Shown piece after piece: positions 1 to 9,108 of a stretch of DNA of 64,000 nucleotides (position 1 is the stretch's first letter; every line of letters begins with the position of its first letter). The stretch comes from Nonomuraea muscovyensis. Lineage in GTDB: Bacteria > Actinomycetota > Actinomycetes > Streptosporangiales > Streptosporangiaceae. The stretch is taken from contig NZ_JACHJB010000001.1 in the NCBI RefSeq assembly GCF_014207745.1, forward strand, positions 1,054,001 to 1,118,000, written 5' to 3'. The notes beneath the pieces are model-generated. The model was not told the DNA's origin, did not search any database, and was given only the letters and a program-made list of their open reading frames with translations. A program made the translations under genes and the position numbers.

Positions 1-1271
<1,271 letters not shown>

Positions 1272-1316
1272 TTACAGGCCCCCGCCGCGGCGGCTAAGGA
1301 GGAGTCCGCGCAGCAC
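1272..1316 (-). CDS. leuA leader peptide, putative attenuator
   Basis: A 14-codon reading frame starts at GTG 1316 and ends at TAA 1274-1272, encoding M-LRGLLLSRRGGGL. Five of its 14 codons are leucine, three of them consecutive (CTC CTC CTT). GC-rich segments that can pair (GCCGCCGCGGCGG; GCCGGC with GCCGCGGGGC) follow before the leuA ribosome-binding site. Short leucine-rich leaders upstream of leuA are known in other actinobacteria, so ribosome-stalling attenuation of leuA is the likely role. Length and start are inferred. The Shine-Dalgarno is weak (AAGG immediately before the GTG). Confidence 0.65.
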   Translation of the reverse strand: MLRGLLLSRRGGGL

Positions 1317-1359
1317 CCTTGCACGCTACCAGACGTCTCGCGCCACCCCGTTCCAGGTC

Positions 1360-1936
1360 TCACATGATGAGAACCGACAGGCAGGTGACACAGCCTTCCA
1401 GCTTCTCGAACTCCGAGATGTCCACCGCGGTCACGTCGAGCCCGCGCTCGCGGAGCATCGCGGCGGTCGCGGGAGCGGAGGCCGCCATCAGCACGCGGTC
1501 GCCGCCGAGCGGCACGACGTGCGCCCCGGCCTCCTCGGCGGGCGCGAACAGGCCGGGCAGGTCCACCCGGGACGGGTCGCCGATGAGCGTGCCGTCGGGC
1601 AGGGCGGTGACGGCCGACTTCAGGTGCAGCACGCCGTCGAGGCCGACGGGGACGACCTCCCGCTCGGGCAGCAGCACGGCGAGCTGGGCGATGCCCTCGT
1701 CGTTGGTCCGCGACGACCGCCCCACGTACACGGTGGGGCCCGTCTGCAACACGTCCGTCGAGCGTGCCCGGAGCGGCGATCCGCACCGCCGTCAGCCCGA
1801 GCTCCCGCACCGCCCGCTCGACCGAGTCCACCTCCGGCCGCCGCTCGGGCGCGCCGGGCCTGGTCAGTACGGCCAGCCGCCCGCACACCACGACCGCGTC
1901 CTCGACGAACGGCGCGTCCGGCAGGTCGTCGGCCGG
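1360..1936 (-). pseudogene. ddaH: dimethylargininase, 3' fragment of split gene
   Basis: The minus strand encodes the C-terminal four fifths of a dimethylarginine dimethylaminohydrolase (hydrolyses methylated arginine to citrulline). It begins at PADDLPDAPFVEDAVVV, the substrate-binding Asp segment, and ends with EFEKLEGCVTCLSV, which carries the catalytic Cys. LHLKSAVTALPDG, with the catalytic His, is also present. Near 1755 the expected Gly-Gly-Asp-Val (LDGGDVL in the family) is broken: the DNA reads CTCGACGGACGTGTTG and the frame shifts. The first ~54 residues are missing here and lie at 9057-9221, beyond a 7.1-kb insertion. The gene is therefore interrupted and decaying. A free-standing 130-residue ORF (1360-1752) remains but lacks half the active site. 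Confidence 0.85.
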
Positions 1937-1939
1937 ATC

Positions 1940-2312
1940 GGCGTCCCGTCGTACGTCCACGCCTCGATCACATCGCCGTGGCCGTGGCCGGCCGAATACG
2001 AACAGGCGTTGCCCGCGCTTGAGGAACATGGTGGCGAGCGGGGTCGGGGTGCCGTCCGCGGCCGGGTCGAGGAGGGGTGGCCGAGCCACGGGTGCGACTG
2101 CGTGAACTCCAACGCCTCGACCCGCTCGGCCGCCGGCTCGGCGCGCTCGATCGGCTCGGCGGGCTCGGCCGGAGGCCCGCAACCCCTCGCGCTCGCCACT
2201 CCGGGTCGGGCGGCACCCCAACCGTCCGGGTCTGGGCGGCGGCATGCGGCACATGGGCGGCATGCGGCACGTGGGGTAGCCCGTACGGGATGATGATGGG
2301 CCCGAACATGCA
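1940..2312 (-). pseudogene. decayed gene of unknown function at left island end
   Basis: Coding-like segments on the minus strand lie in successive different frames. They read MFGPIIIPYGLPHVPHAAHV, then PAEPIERAEPAAERVEALEF and TQSHPWLGHP, then LLDPAADGTPTPLATMFLKR and GQRLFVFG, then GDVIEAWTYDGTPI. Each has good codon usage, and each joins to the next only if one assumes frameshifts near 2075 and 1990. I do not recognise the family. The GDVIEAW-YDGT end runs up to the ddaH junction, so the original 3' end may be lost. A single intact frame is not present. Confidence 0.4.
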
Positions 2313-2492
2313 GAGGTTCGGGGACGTGATCGAGGAGGCTGAGACCCCGAGGAGGCGGCCGAGCCGGGGCGCGGCTGGGTCAAGGTCTGCCCGGTGTGCG
2401 ACGGCATCGACCCGCCCGTCACCACGCTCGGGAACAGCGAAGGCGCGACCGTCACGGATTGCTGCCACGCGGACGTGTCGCACCTCATCTGA
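2290..2492 (+). pseudogene. small Cys-rich protein, frameshifted
   Basis: The plus strand reads MMMGPNMQRFGDVIEEAE from ATG 2290. After an apparent one-base slip near 2343 it continues as DPEEAAEPGRGWVKVCPVCD and GIDPPVTTLGNSEGATVTDC, ending CHADVSHLI and TGA 2490-2492. The second part has strong coding character and a CPVCD plus CCH cysteine/histidine set that could bind zinc. Small proteins of this look are common in actinophages and integrative plasmids, but I cannot name a family. Either a frameshift mutation or a sequencing indel explains the break. Confidence 0.4.
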
Positions 2493-2601
2493 GCAGGCAA
2501 GGCGGGTGGGGTGGCCGGATGACGGCATGTCCCGAAAACCGCCCCGGTCAAGCCAGGCCCACGGGGGCGCGGTGAGCGCCCATTCCCGCCCCACCCACTT
2601 G

Positions 2602-2630
2602 CCAATAGTAAAGGTGACCTACGACTTTAC
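2602..2630. promoter_or_regulatory. AT-rich inverted repeat, possible operator/promoter
   Basis: GTAAAG (2608-2613) and CTTTAC (2625-2630) form a perfect 6-bp inverted repeat with an 11-nt spacer. It lies in an unusually AT-rich patch about 70 nt upstream of the 44-residue ORF at 2698. Such short dyads upstream of small genes often bind helix-turn-helix repressors in integrative elements. No repressor gene is visible nearby, so the role is inferred. Confidence 0.35.
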
Positions 2631-2697
2631 ATGTGAGTAGGGGGCCTGTGACGCCTCGGCTCACACCGAAACCGCAGGCAAGCCCCCAGGAGACAAC

Positions 2698-2832
2698 ATG
2701 CCCAAGTACCGCCGCACCATCTCGATCGAAGGCCTCGCCGAAGACCTCCAGGTTGCCATCGCGACCGGCGAGTACACCACGAGCGCAGCGGTCGAGCTGC
2801 TCATGTCTTTCGGCCCGGAGCTCCCTCTCTGA
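2698..2832 (+). CDS. small hypothetical protein (44 aa)
   Basis: The ATG at 2698 follows a good Shine-Dalgarno (CCAGGAG, 5-6 nt spacing). The product starts MPKYRRTISIEGLAEDL and continues with a predicted helix ending FGPELPL. Codon use is normal for the organism and the ORF is free of decay, unlike its neighbours. There is no signal peptide or membrane segment. I do not recognise the family; the size, the ribosome-binding site and the island setting resemble small genes of actinomycete phages and integrative elements. Confidence 0.55.
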   Translation: MPKYRRTISIEGLAEDLQVAIATGEYTTSAAVELLMSFGPELPL

Positions 2833-2939
2833 CCAGTGCGGGCCGTGCGACCGGCCCGCCCCAGCCGCCCCCGCCCTGCTCGCCGTCGTCCTCGGCCCTA
2901 ACTCCACCGCCCCCAGCGCGCACAGCAGCGAATGCCCCA

Positions 2940-3029
2940 GTGTACGACTTCTTCATCCCCGCCCAGCCCGGCGAACCCGGCGACTGGTCCGGCAGCGTCA
3001 CCGACCTCAGCATCTTGACGATGCGCTAG
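2940..3029 (+). CDS. possible small protein (29 aa)
   Basis: A frame from GTG 2940 reads VYDFFIPAQPGEPGDWSGSV, then TDLSILTMR, and stops at TAG 3027-3029. The frame stays open upstream into Pro-rich sequence without a better start codon, and no clear Shine-Dalgarno sequence precedes the GTG. It may be a genuine peptide or the 3' end of a decayed gene. It is listed because its composition looks coding and it lies directly after the 44-residue gene. Confidence 0.25.
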   Translation: MYDFFIPAQPGEPGDWSGSVTDLSILTMR

Positions 3030-3140
3030 CCGAACGTCATCCCTCGCCATTACGGAGCGCATCCTTTCCGTTGCATGATCGATCTTGCTCTATCTTCTTC
3101 TTATGTAATGATCATTCTGTTTCGTCCACCCGCTACCGGA

Positions 3141-6100
3141 ATGGACCATGTGAACACACCTTTACCTCCAGTGAGAAAGCTTCGCCGAGGGCGTCCCCGT
3201 GCTGCGCTCGCCGTGGCACTCAGCCTGACAGCCTCACTTCTGGTGGCGTTACCCGGCGCCGCTTCTGCCGCCGCCCCGACACCGGCCCCAAGTTCGCCTC
3301 TATCCGGCCCTGCCGCTCCGCCCCCCGGTTACCTTGACGCCGCCAAAACGCAGGCGAGGAAACAGGGAAAGCAGGTCGAGATCCCGAGTATGCACACCGA
3401 GAACATGACCACCGTCGCCAATCCGGACGGAAAGACGGTCGGCACGTATGTCCATCCAGCCCCCATCCGATTCAAGGGAGCCAATAGAAGCTGGCAGGCG
3501 ATCGACACTACTTTAGTCCGGCACGGAAACATCATCAAACCGAAGGCGCTCAAGGACGAGGTGCGACTGGCCGGCGGCGGCGAGTCCGGCCTGTTACGGG
3601 TCAGAACGGCGAAGGGCCAAGCACAGATCGCGGTCGACGCCGAACTGCCCGCACCGGCACTATCCGGCAACAAGGCGACCTACGCCGACGCCTACGGCGA
3701 AGGCATCGACCTCGTGATGGAGGTGACGAGTACCGGTATTCGGCAGAAGATAGTCATCAAGCAGCGACCGTCCTCGGAACTCGTCCTCCGGCTTTCCATC
3801 GATGGTAATGCGGGGCTCAAATACCGCGCCAAGTCGAATAATACCGCCGAGGTGCTGCTCGACGGCGAAAAGGTCGCCGACATCACACCGGCTCTGCTGC
3901 TGGACGCGACAGCGACGACCTCGGTCACGAGCGGCAACATCAGCAACGTGGAAACCAAGCTGGAGGGCACCGACCTTGTCTATCGGCCCGACGGCGAGTT
4001 TCTGGCTGATCCAGGGACCACCTATCCGGTGACATTGCTGGCCAATCCCACCCCTTGGTACGGGGCAGGATTCCCGACGGACACCTTCGTCAGCAACGAC
4101 CCGCGTTACAAGACCGGCAGCGCCCAGCAGTACATGGACGCTTTCGTGGCCGGCCGCAACAATTTCGACGGCGAGAGCGCGTACTACATCTACCGCTCCT
4201 ACCTGAAGTACGACCTCAGTAACGCGCCGTGGTACGGCAGGCCCATCATCAATGCCGACGTACGGCCCTGGAACTACATCACCACGCACTGCGGCGGGCC
4301 AGAAACGCCGCAGATAGCGGTCCGGCGGGTCACCAGCAACTGGACGCTGAGCTCCACGAGTTCCGTCAATCTGCGCTGGGACCAGCAGCCTTCCGTCACC
4401 ACCGACGGCCAGGCCGTCAAAGGTGGCGGAGTCGGCCGCATCCGGAAAGCAGGCGACACCTACGTGTACTGCCCGAACCTGTCCCAGGAGCTGTACTACA
4501 GCATCGAGGACATCGTGCGCGAATGGGCCGGCGGCGCCCCCAACTACGGTCTGCAGATCGCCGCATACGGCGACAGCAGCGGCCCTTCGAACTACCGTGA
4601 GTACCTGAGCAGCGAATGGGCCGGGACCGACGGCCGGGGGCCTGTGCTGTTCGTCGAATACGATGCGCCCGATCCGGAGGTCGGCGCCGTGGGCTGGTTC
4701 ACGCCGGACGAGCCGGGAATCACGGACCGGACTGCCGCCGAGGCGATAGTGGCCGATCCGGACCTGGGCCGGGCCAGCGAAACTCAGCCGGTAGCGGAGG
4801 ACGTGTCCGACGAGCAGGCTGTCGAGGAGAAGGATGCCTCTTCGGATGTCCATGACATCACGATGGAGGGAGCCATCGAAGGTGACCCCGTCGTGGACAA
4901 TCCGTCTCCGGACACCACGCCTCCGGCGGTCGTCAGAACCGATCCGGAGAAGGATGCCACCGACGGCTCCGCCTCTGCCGTGTCCGTGCTCTTCAACGAG
5001 GGAGTGACCGACGTCCAGCTCACCGTGAAGGACGCGGCGGGAACTCCGGTGCCGGGGACGGTGTCGGATGGCCACACGCCCGCAGGCTGGACTTTCACGC
5101 CCGGCCAGCGGCTGGACCCTCAGGAGTCCTACACGGCTGAGGTCAGCGGCGCCAAAGATGCCGCGGGCAACGTGATGACGGCCCCTTATTCATGGACGTT
5201 CACCACCGCGGCGGACGTTCCTGCCTGCACGGCGCCTCCGTACGAGGACACGTCGTACGACTACGGTGACAGGGTGACCTACGAAGGACACACCTGGGAG
5301 GCTCAGGCCTCCGGCTGGCTCGGCGAGCCGGGGAGCGAACTGGGCTTCTGGCTGGATCTCGGCCCCTGCGGTGGCGAGCCCGATCCGGACCCGGTGCCCG
5401 CGTGCACCGCAAAAGCATGGAACCCCGCTCTGGGGTACTCGTACGGAGACGAGGTCACCTATCTCGGCCACACCTGGCGGGTGATCGCCGACTGGGTCGA
5501 CGAAGGCGTCGAGCCGACGGCGGGCGAGTTCTGGGAAGACCTCGGCGCGTGCTCCGGGCAGCCGCCCACTGATCCTCCGTGCACCGCCTACGAGTGGAGC
5601 ATGTTCGCTCCTTACTACGTCGGCGAACAGGTCACGTGGAACGGCCACATGTGGGAGGCCACGCAGGACTCCCGTGGGCAGGAACCCGGGGTCCATGCCG
5701 CGTGGGAGGATCTAGGGGCCTGTAGCGGCGAACCTCCCTTGAGCGCCAAGCGGGGGCAGACGAGGTCGGCGGCAGCTCTGCCGGACATGCCGAACGTCCC
5801 CCCGAAGGCTTCCGGAATGTTCGACCGCATGACGCCGGCGAGGTGCGCGGAAAGGGCCAATCTGGCCGGGCGGCCCCAAGGTTGGGTGATGAACCGCTTC
5901 AGCTGGTGCCAGATGGGCAAACTCGATGCTTACTACTCGTCCGGGAAATGTCTGGGGAACACGACTCCCTGCATCCCGGAGCCGGCGGAATACTACAAGG
6001 CCGATGTCATGCTCATCGGATACACGTTCAACGGTGTCGAAGGCCGTGACCAGCCCAAGGGCGACACGGCTCGCGATATCGTGGTCGAAGCCTTCGTCTA

Positions 6101-7100
6101 TAACCAAAGCACGTACGGGAATATGCCGCCCGGCAAGAAGCTGACCCTGGGCATGGACATCGGCAACAAGACCAGATGCGAGCACATCACTTCCCGGGGC
6201 GGCCAGGCGGTCCAGAATCACCGTACGGCGCTCATCAGCAGCTGGATCACCGACGGCCGGGCGACCTTCCGCTTCAGATGTCCGCATGGCAAGGCGTCCA
6301 CGAAGCGCATCACCGAATGGCTGGACGGAGCCAACGGCGTCAAGGAATACGTCGCAAATGACGAGCTGGTGAGTTTCACCAGCATCAAGCCGTACGCCAA
6401 CTTCCCGGACTGGCCCGTCAAGGCCCTTGGCATCTCGCGCCACACCAAGTACATCACCGGCACCGACAAGTGGCTCGTGGGCAACATCATCCGCTGCGAC
6501 AGCGCGGTGGAGTCCGACTATAAGGCCGGCGGCTGTGTCTTCTACAAGACCAAGCCCGCCGTCCACTGGAAACCCCTGGTCACGAACAAGGCCGGCACCA
6601 AGACGTGGGACATCACCCAGGCGTACCAGCACTATTGGAACGCGTGCCTGGACCCTGACGCGCAGACCTGGCCGGACAACCCCGTGAAGGACATCGCTGG
6701 GTGTGACATCCCGCCCTCTCGTGATACCGGTTACCTGCATAGGGAGAAGGAGAAGCAGGCAGGCTCGAACCAGGACGCCACGTATGTGAAGTGCAGCAGG
6801 ATGTGGCCCGGGTACCCGTCGTCAGGCGACTATCCGAAGCAGTGCGACGAGTATCCATTCGCATCGACTCGCCAGCGCACCCTCGCCCCCGACGGGACTT
6901 CACACTTCTATGGCGAATGGTCCTTCTGCCCGATCCGGGCCAACGACAATGAGAAGGCCGGCCTGTATCTCAAGCGCTATTACCATGCCGACAGAGTGCT
7001 GTACAGCGATAAGTTCCGTAACAGGTTCGCCTCTCCGCCGTCCGGCGACCCGGTTCCCGCGCGGGCGCAGCTCTGCGGGACTCCATCAGTCGCCAACTAG
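3141..7100 (+). CDS. secreted multidomain protein with C-terminal NucA/NucB-type nuclease
   Basis: The product is about 1319 residues from ATG 3141 (an ATG at 3075 would bury the signal peptide). A twin-Arg-like basic N-terminus and hydrophobic segment end at ASAAAP (around residue 43), a Sec signal peptide. Then come a DNRLRE-type beta domain (~308-500), an Ig-like domain starting DTTPPAVVRTDPEKDATDG (~590-690), and three carbohydrate-binding CBM5/12-like repeats (~694, 754, 813). Each repeat has the pattern CTA-x-Y-GD-V-Y-GHTWEA-W-LG-C. The C-terminal ~420 residues are Cys-rich and include CDEYPFAST (residues 1235-1243), matching the DEYP-type active-site motif of the NucA/NucB DNase family. 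Likely role: a cell-surface or chitin-binding extracellular nuclease, possibly an antibacterial effector. Domain calls are by eye. Codon use is less GC-rich than in flanking core genes, which suggests transfer. Confidence 0.8.
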   Translation: MDHVNTPLPPVRKLRRGRPRAALAVALSLTASLLVALPGAASAAAPTPAPSSPLSGPAAPPPGYLDAAKTQARKQGKQVEIPSMHTENMTTVANPDGKTVGTYVHPAPIRFKGANRSWQAIDTTLVRHGNIIKPKALKDEVRLAGGGESGLLRVRTAKGQAQIAVDAELPAPALSGNKATYADAYGEGIDLVMEVTSTGIRQKIVIKQRPSSELVLRLSIDGNAGLKYRAKSNNTAEVLLDGEKVADITPALLLDATATTSVTSGNISNVETKLEGTDLVYRPDGEFLADPGTTYPVTLLANPTPWYGAGFPTDTFVSNDPRYKTGSAQQYMDAFVAGRNNFDGESAYYIYRSYLKYDLSNAPWYGRPIINADVRPWNYITTHCGGPETPQIAVRRVTSNWTLSSTSSVNLRWDQQPSVTTDGQAVKGGGVGRIRKAGDTYVYCPNLSQELYYSIEDIVREWAGGAPNYGLQIAAYGDSSGPSNYREYLSSEWAGTDGRGPVLFVEYDAPDPEVGAVGWFTPDEPGITDRTAAEAIVADPDLGRASETQPVAEDVSDEQAVEEKDASSDVHDITMEGAIEGDPVVDNPSPDTTPPAVVRTDPEKDATDGSASAVSVLFNEGVTDVQLTVKDAAGTPVPGTVSDGHTPAGWTFTPGQRLDPQESYTAEVSGAKDAAGNVMTAPYSWTFTTAADVPACTAPPYEDTSYDYGDRVTYEGHTWEAQASGWLGEPGSELGFWLDLGPCGGEPDPDPVPACTAKAWNPALGYSYGDEVTYLGHTWRVIADWVDEGVEPTAGEFWEDLGACSGQPPTDPPCTAYEWSMFAPYYVGEQVTWNGHMWEATQDSRGQEPGVHAAWEDLGACSGEPPLSAKRGQTRSAAALPDMPNVPPKASGMFDRMTPARCAERANLAGRPQGWVMNRFSWCQMGKLDAYYSSGKCLGNTTPCIPEPAEYYKADVMLIGYTFNGVEGRDQPKGDTARDIVVEAFVYNQSTYGNMPPGKKLTLGMDIGNKTRCEHITSRGGQAVQNHRTALISSWITDGRATFRFRCPHGKASTKRITEWLDGANGVKEYVANDELVSFTSIKPYANFPDWPVKALGISRHTKYITGTDKWLVGNIIRCDSAVESDYKAGGCVFYKTKPAVHWKPLVTNKAGTKTWDITQAYQHYWNACLDPDAQTWPDNPVKDIAGCDIPPSRDTGYLHREKEKQAGSNQDATYVKCSRMWPGYPSSGDYPKQCDEYPFASTRQRTLAPDGTSHFYGEWSFCPIRANDNEKAGLYLKRYYHADRVLYSDKFRNRFASPPSGDPVPARAQLCGTPSVAN

Positions 7101-7198
7101 TTAGTCGCCCCGAAAGCCGCCCGGGCTGGTATACGCTGGATCCCCGGCGTCCCCTCCCCGGGCGGCCTCCCTTTCCCTTCGGACGGAGCAGACGGGCC

Positions 7199-7792
7199 AT
7201 GACCATGCCTCTTCAGGCGATCAGTCATTATGAGCGGCTTTTGAACGAGCACCCATGGATGCGCGACGGTTTCCACTGGACGGTGGTTCGGACCTCGGCT
7301 GCTCCTCCGTCCATCGAGGAAATCGGCGAGAGACTGTCGAGTTCTGCCGAGGCCGGTGTCGAGGAAGAGGTCGACGTCGCGTCGGGGGCCGACCTTTACC
7401 TTCCGCGCACCGTGGTGTCGGTGGACAGGCAAGAGGGAGGGTATTTTCTCTTCCAGTCCCAGGACGGCGGTATTGATGATCCTGCCGTCCTGTGCGAACT
7501 GAGCGAGAGAGATGGACCGGTTTGGAGCATCACCTCCATACTTCACAAGCACAAATACACGTATGTCACCGACGGTGAAATACGCTGGACCTGGCGCGAG
7601 TTCCCGCGCGGCGAACGGCCGAACGTGGATGAGAATGTCGTGTTCGTCGAGAAGGCATGCGAAGACATGGGTCTCCCGTTCGGCCTCGCCGCGCTCATGG
7701 CCGTCGTCGAACTGGGCAGCGGCGTGAGCATGGACCTCAACTGGCCACACGCACCGAGACCTGCCGTCGTTTTGGACGATCCCCTCTGGTGA
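7199..7792 (+). CDS. hypothetical protein, candidate immunity partner of the nuclease
   Basis: The product is 197 residues, acidic and soluble, without signal peptide or membrane segment. It starts at ATG 7199, preceded by GGACGGAGC 8-14 nt upstream. It lies 98 nt downstream of the nuclease gene on the same strand. A short acidic cytosolic protein directly behind a secreted toxin-like gene is the usual immunity arrangement. The central part (DGPVWSITSILHKHKYTYVT, then DGEIRWTWREFPRGERP) recalls DUF6461-like proteins, but I am not certain. It could instead be an unrelated island gene. Confidence 0.6.
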   Translation: MTMPLQAISHYERLLNEHPWMRDGFHWTVVRTSAAPPSIEEIGERLSSSAEAGVEEEVDVASGADLYLPRTVVSVDRQEGGYFLFQSQDGGIDDPAVLCELSERDGPVWSITSILHKHKYTYVTDGEIRWTWREFPRGERPNVDENVVFVEKACEDMGLPFGLAALMAVVELGSGVSMDLNWPHAPRPAVVLDDPLW

Positions 7793-7829
7793 TCTGCCTG
7801 GCACGGATCATCCTGGTTGGGCGTGGCTG

Positions 7830-8030
7830 ATGTCTCTCGCGGGCGTCGCTTTGGTACTCGTGGTCAGCGTTCGTCTGGTTGGCGGTGGCGAGCAGGCGGG
7901 CGCGGGCCGATCCGTCCACGTCTTCACCGACAAGGGGGAGCTGGAAGCCGAAGCCCCACAGCGCGGCCTCACCGCCGTCAGGCGCGGCCGGCTCACCTCC
8001 GAGGCCGAACTCGCCCAACGCCCGTACTGA
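7830..8030 (+). CDS. small membrane protein (66 aa)
   Basis: From ATG 7830 the first ~20 residues (MSLAGVALVLVVSVRLVGGG) form one hydrophobic helix, followed by a short polar tail ending AELAQRPY. It is followed 13 nt later by a strong terminator. Single-helix proteins of this size are common in actinomycete integrative elements. The start lacks a convincing Shine-Dalgarno sequence, and the family is unknown. Confidence 0.4.
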   Translation: MSLAGVALVLVVSVRLVGGGEQAGAGRSVHVFTDKGELEAEAPQRGLTAVRRGRLTSEAELAQRPY

Positions 8031-8042
8031 CCGGCCCCGACC

Positions 8043-8075
8043 GAAGGGCGCCCACCAGACCGGTGGGCGCCCTTC
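8043..8075. terminator. bidirectional hairpin terminator
   Basis: GAAGGGCGCCCACC (8043-8056) and GGTGGGCGCCCTTC (8062-8075) form a perfect 14-bp stem with a 5-nt loop. It sits between the rightward 66-residue ORF and a leftward decayed gene, so it can end transcription from both sides. There is no long T-tract, as is usual in GC-rich actinobacteria. Confidence 0.8.
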
Positions 8076-8090
8076 CGCTGTCTGCCACCG

Positions 8091-8460
8091 CTACGCCGCA
8101 GGCTCCTCGACGGCCTTCAACCCGGCCAGATTCCGAGTCAACGCGAGCCACCCCTTCAGGCGATCCAGAATCGCCAGCGCGGTCCGCCCAGCACCACGGC
8201 CATCTGCCGCACCTGCGCGCACTGCTCTGACCGCGTACGCTCCGACAGGAGCACCCCGCGCTGAACGAACAGGTAGTCGCCGATGAGCGTCCGCGCCGGC
8301 CCCGCGAACGTGGGCAGGTAGCGGCCAGCGTCATCGGCCAGCCCCCGCACTTCGCCCTCAAGCCGCTCGAACTGACGCGCCTGCTCGGCCCGCAGCTTCT
8401 CCAGCCTCTCGACTCGCCTCGGCGGGCAGCTCGGCACTCGCCGCCGTGGCCGCCAGCCCG
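8091..8460 (-). pseudogene. decayed island gene with two frameshifts
   Basis: Minus-strand coding segments follow each other in different frames. First is GLAATAASAELPAEAS, then RVERLEKLRAEQARQFERLE running on to RTLIGDYLFVQRGVLLSERT, and last ALAILDRLKGWLALTRNLAG ending LKAVEEPAA and TAG at 8093-8091. The middle part is a charged, probably coiled-coil helix. Frameshifts fall near 8415 and 8190. Joined, they would make the C-terminal ~120 residues of one protein ending just before the terminator. The function is unknown. The pattern fits a gene under no selection after insertion. Confidence 0.5.
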
Positions 8461-8647
8461 ACGATCCCGGCGGGCTTTCGCATGCCTGAAGCCGGTCAAC
8501 CAAGGCTGGTGACCACGATAGACGATGGCCACCCAGCTCTGCCAGTCGTGCCCGAAAGCGGCTTGTCGCATTCGGGTGAAACCGGCATTGCTGGTCCGCA
8601 CCAACCTCATACCCGCCCCACGTGGGGGCGAACCGGGCGCCCGGGTC

Positions 8648-9108
8648 ATGTCGTGGGTAGCGCTGCGCACCGAGGCCGCCAAGACGTGGGCCGCTCTCGC
8701 GCGGCTGCTCGCGCAGGCCCCGCGCGTCCGCTACTCGGCGGACGGCGGGCTGACGTTCCCCGCGCGCTATGAGCGGCCGTTGACCGAGCGCCACCCGAAC
8801 CGGCCCACCACCGTCGTCGTCTACGACCGGCGCGCCGGGACGGGCCGCCTCCTGGTCCTCGACCACGACATCAGCCGGGCCCGCGCCCCGTGCTCAACAG
8901 CCTCGCCGCGGCGGGCTGGAGGTACGGCGAGGTGGTCGAGGAGATGGAGCGCGGCATCTACGGCGGCCTGGCCGCCCTGCTCGAAAAGCGGACCGCCCGC
9001 GACCGGGACCGGGTGCTGCGAAACGACTGGCAGGAGGCAGTCAACAGCGTCGCGACCTACGCAGCGTACACGGGCCGCCAGCCGGCGGCGTCGAGCGCGG
9101 CGACGTAG
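8648..9108 (+). pseudogene. primase-like replication protein remnant
   Basis: From ATG 8648 the frame reads MSWVALRTEAAKTWAALARL, then TTVVVYDRRAGTGRLLVLDH with DISRA. The Tyr-Asp/Asp-x-Asp style strand resembles the N-terminal prim-pol fold of replication proteins in actinomycete integrative elements. Near 8880 the frame shifts, and coding continues as LNSLAAAGWRYGEVVEEMER and then RDRDRVLRNDWQEAVNSVAT. The last codons run antisense into ddaH, so the true 3' end is lost at the island border. The protein is far too short (family members are several hundred residues) and is internally deleted. Family assignment is tentative. Confidence 0.45.

Larger units (their letters stand above)
1937..9059. 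mobile_element. 7.1-kb island inserted in ddaH (decayed integrative element)
   Basis: The boundaries are set by the two halves of ddaH: the codons for Pro-Ala-Asp-Asp begin at 1936 and the codons for Tyr-Ala-Ala end at 9060 (both minus strand). Joining them restores family spacing (ten residues from the conserved Trp to the Asp-Asp). Inside are several frameshifted gene remnants, one resembling a primase-like replication protein, small phage- or plasmid-like ORFs, a large secreted nuclease-domain protein and its neighbour. The nuclease gene is visibly less GC-rich than its surroundings. No integrase, terminal inverted repeat or convincing target duplication was found, so the mechanism of insertion is unknown. 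Confidence 0.7.

Noticed and set aside
8525..8647. Upstream start ATG 8525 (MATQLCQSCPKAACR) for the primase-like remnant, with a possible zinc knuckle
   Set aside because: The segment does not look continuous with the prim-pol part and also has competing coding-like frames; the start at 8648 fits better.
1931..9066. Short direct repeat (CGTAC-like) at the two island borders as an attachment site
   Set aside because: Only five bases match, and using it as the junction puts the ddaH halves out of frame. Not convincing as att or target duplication.
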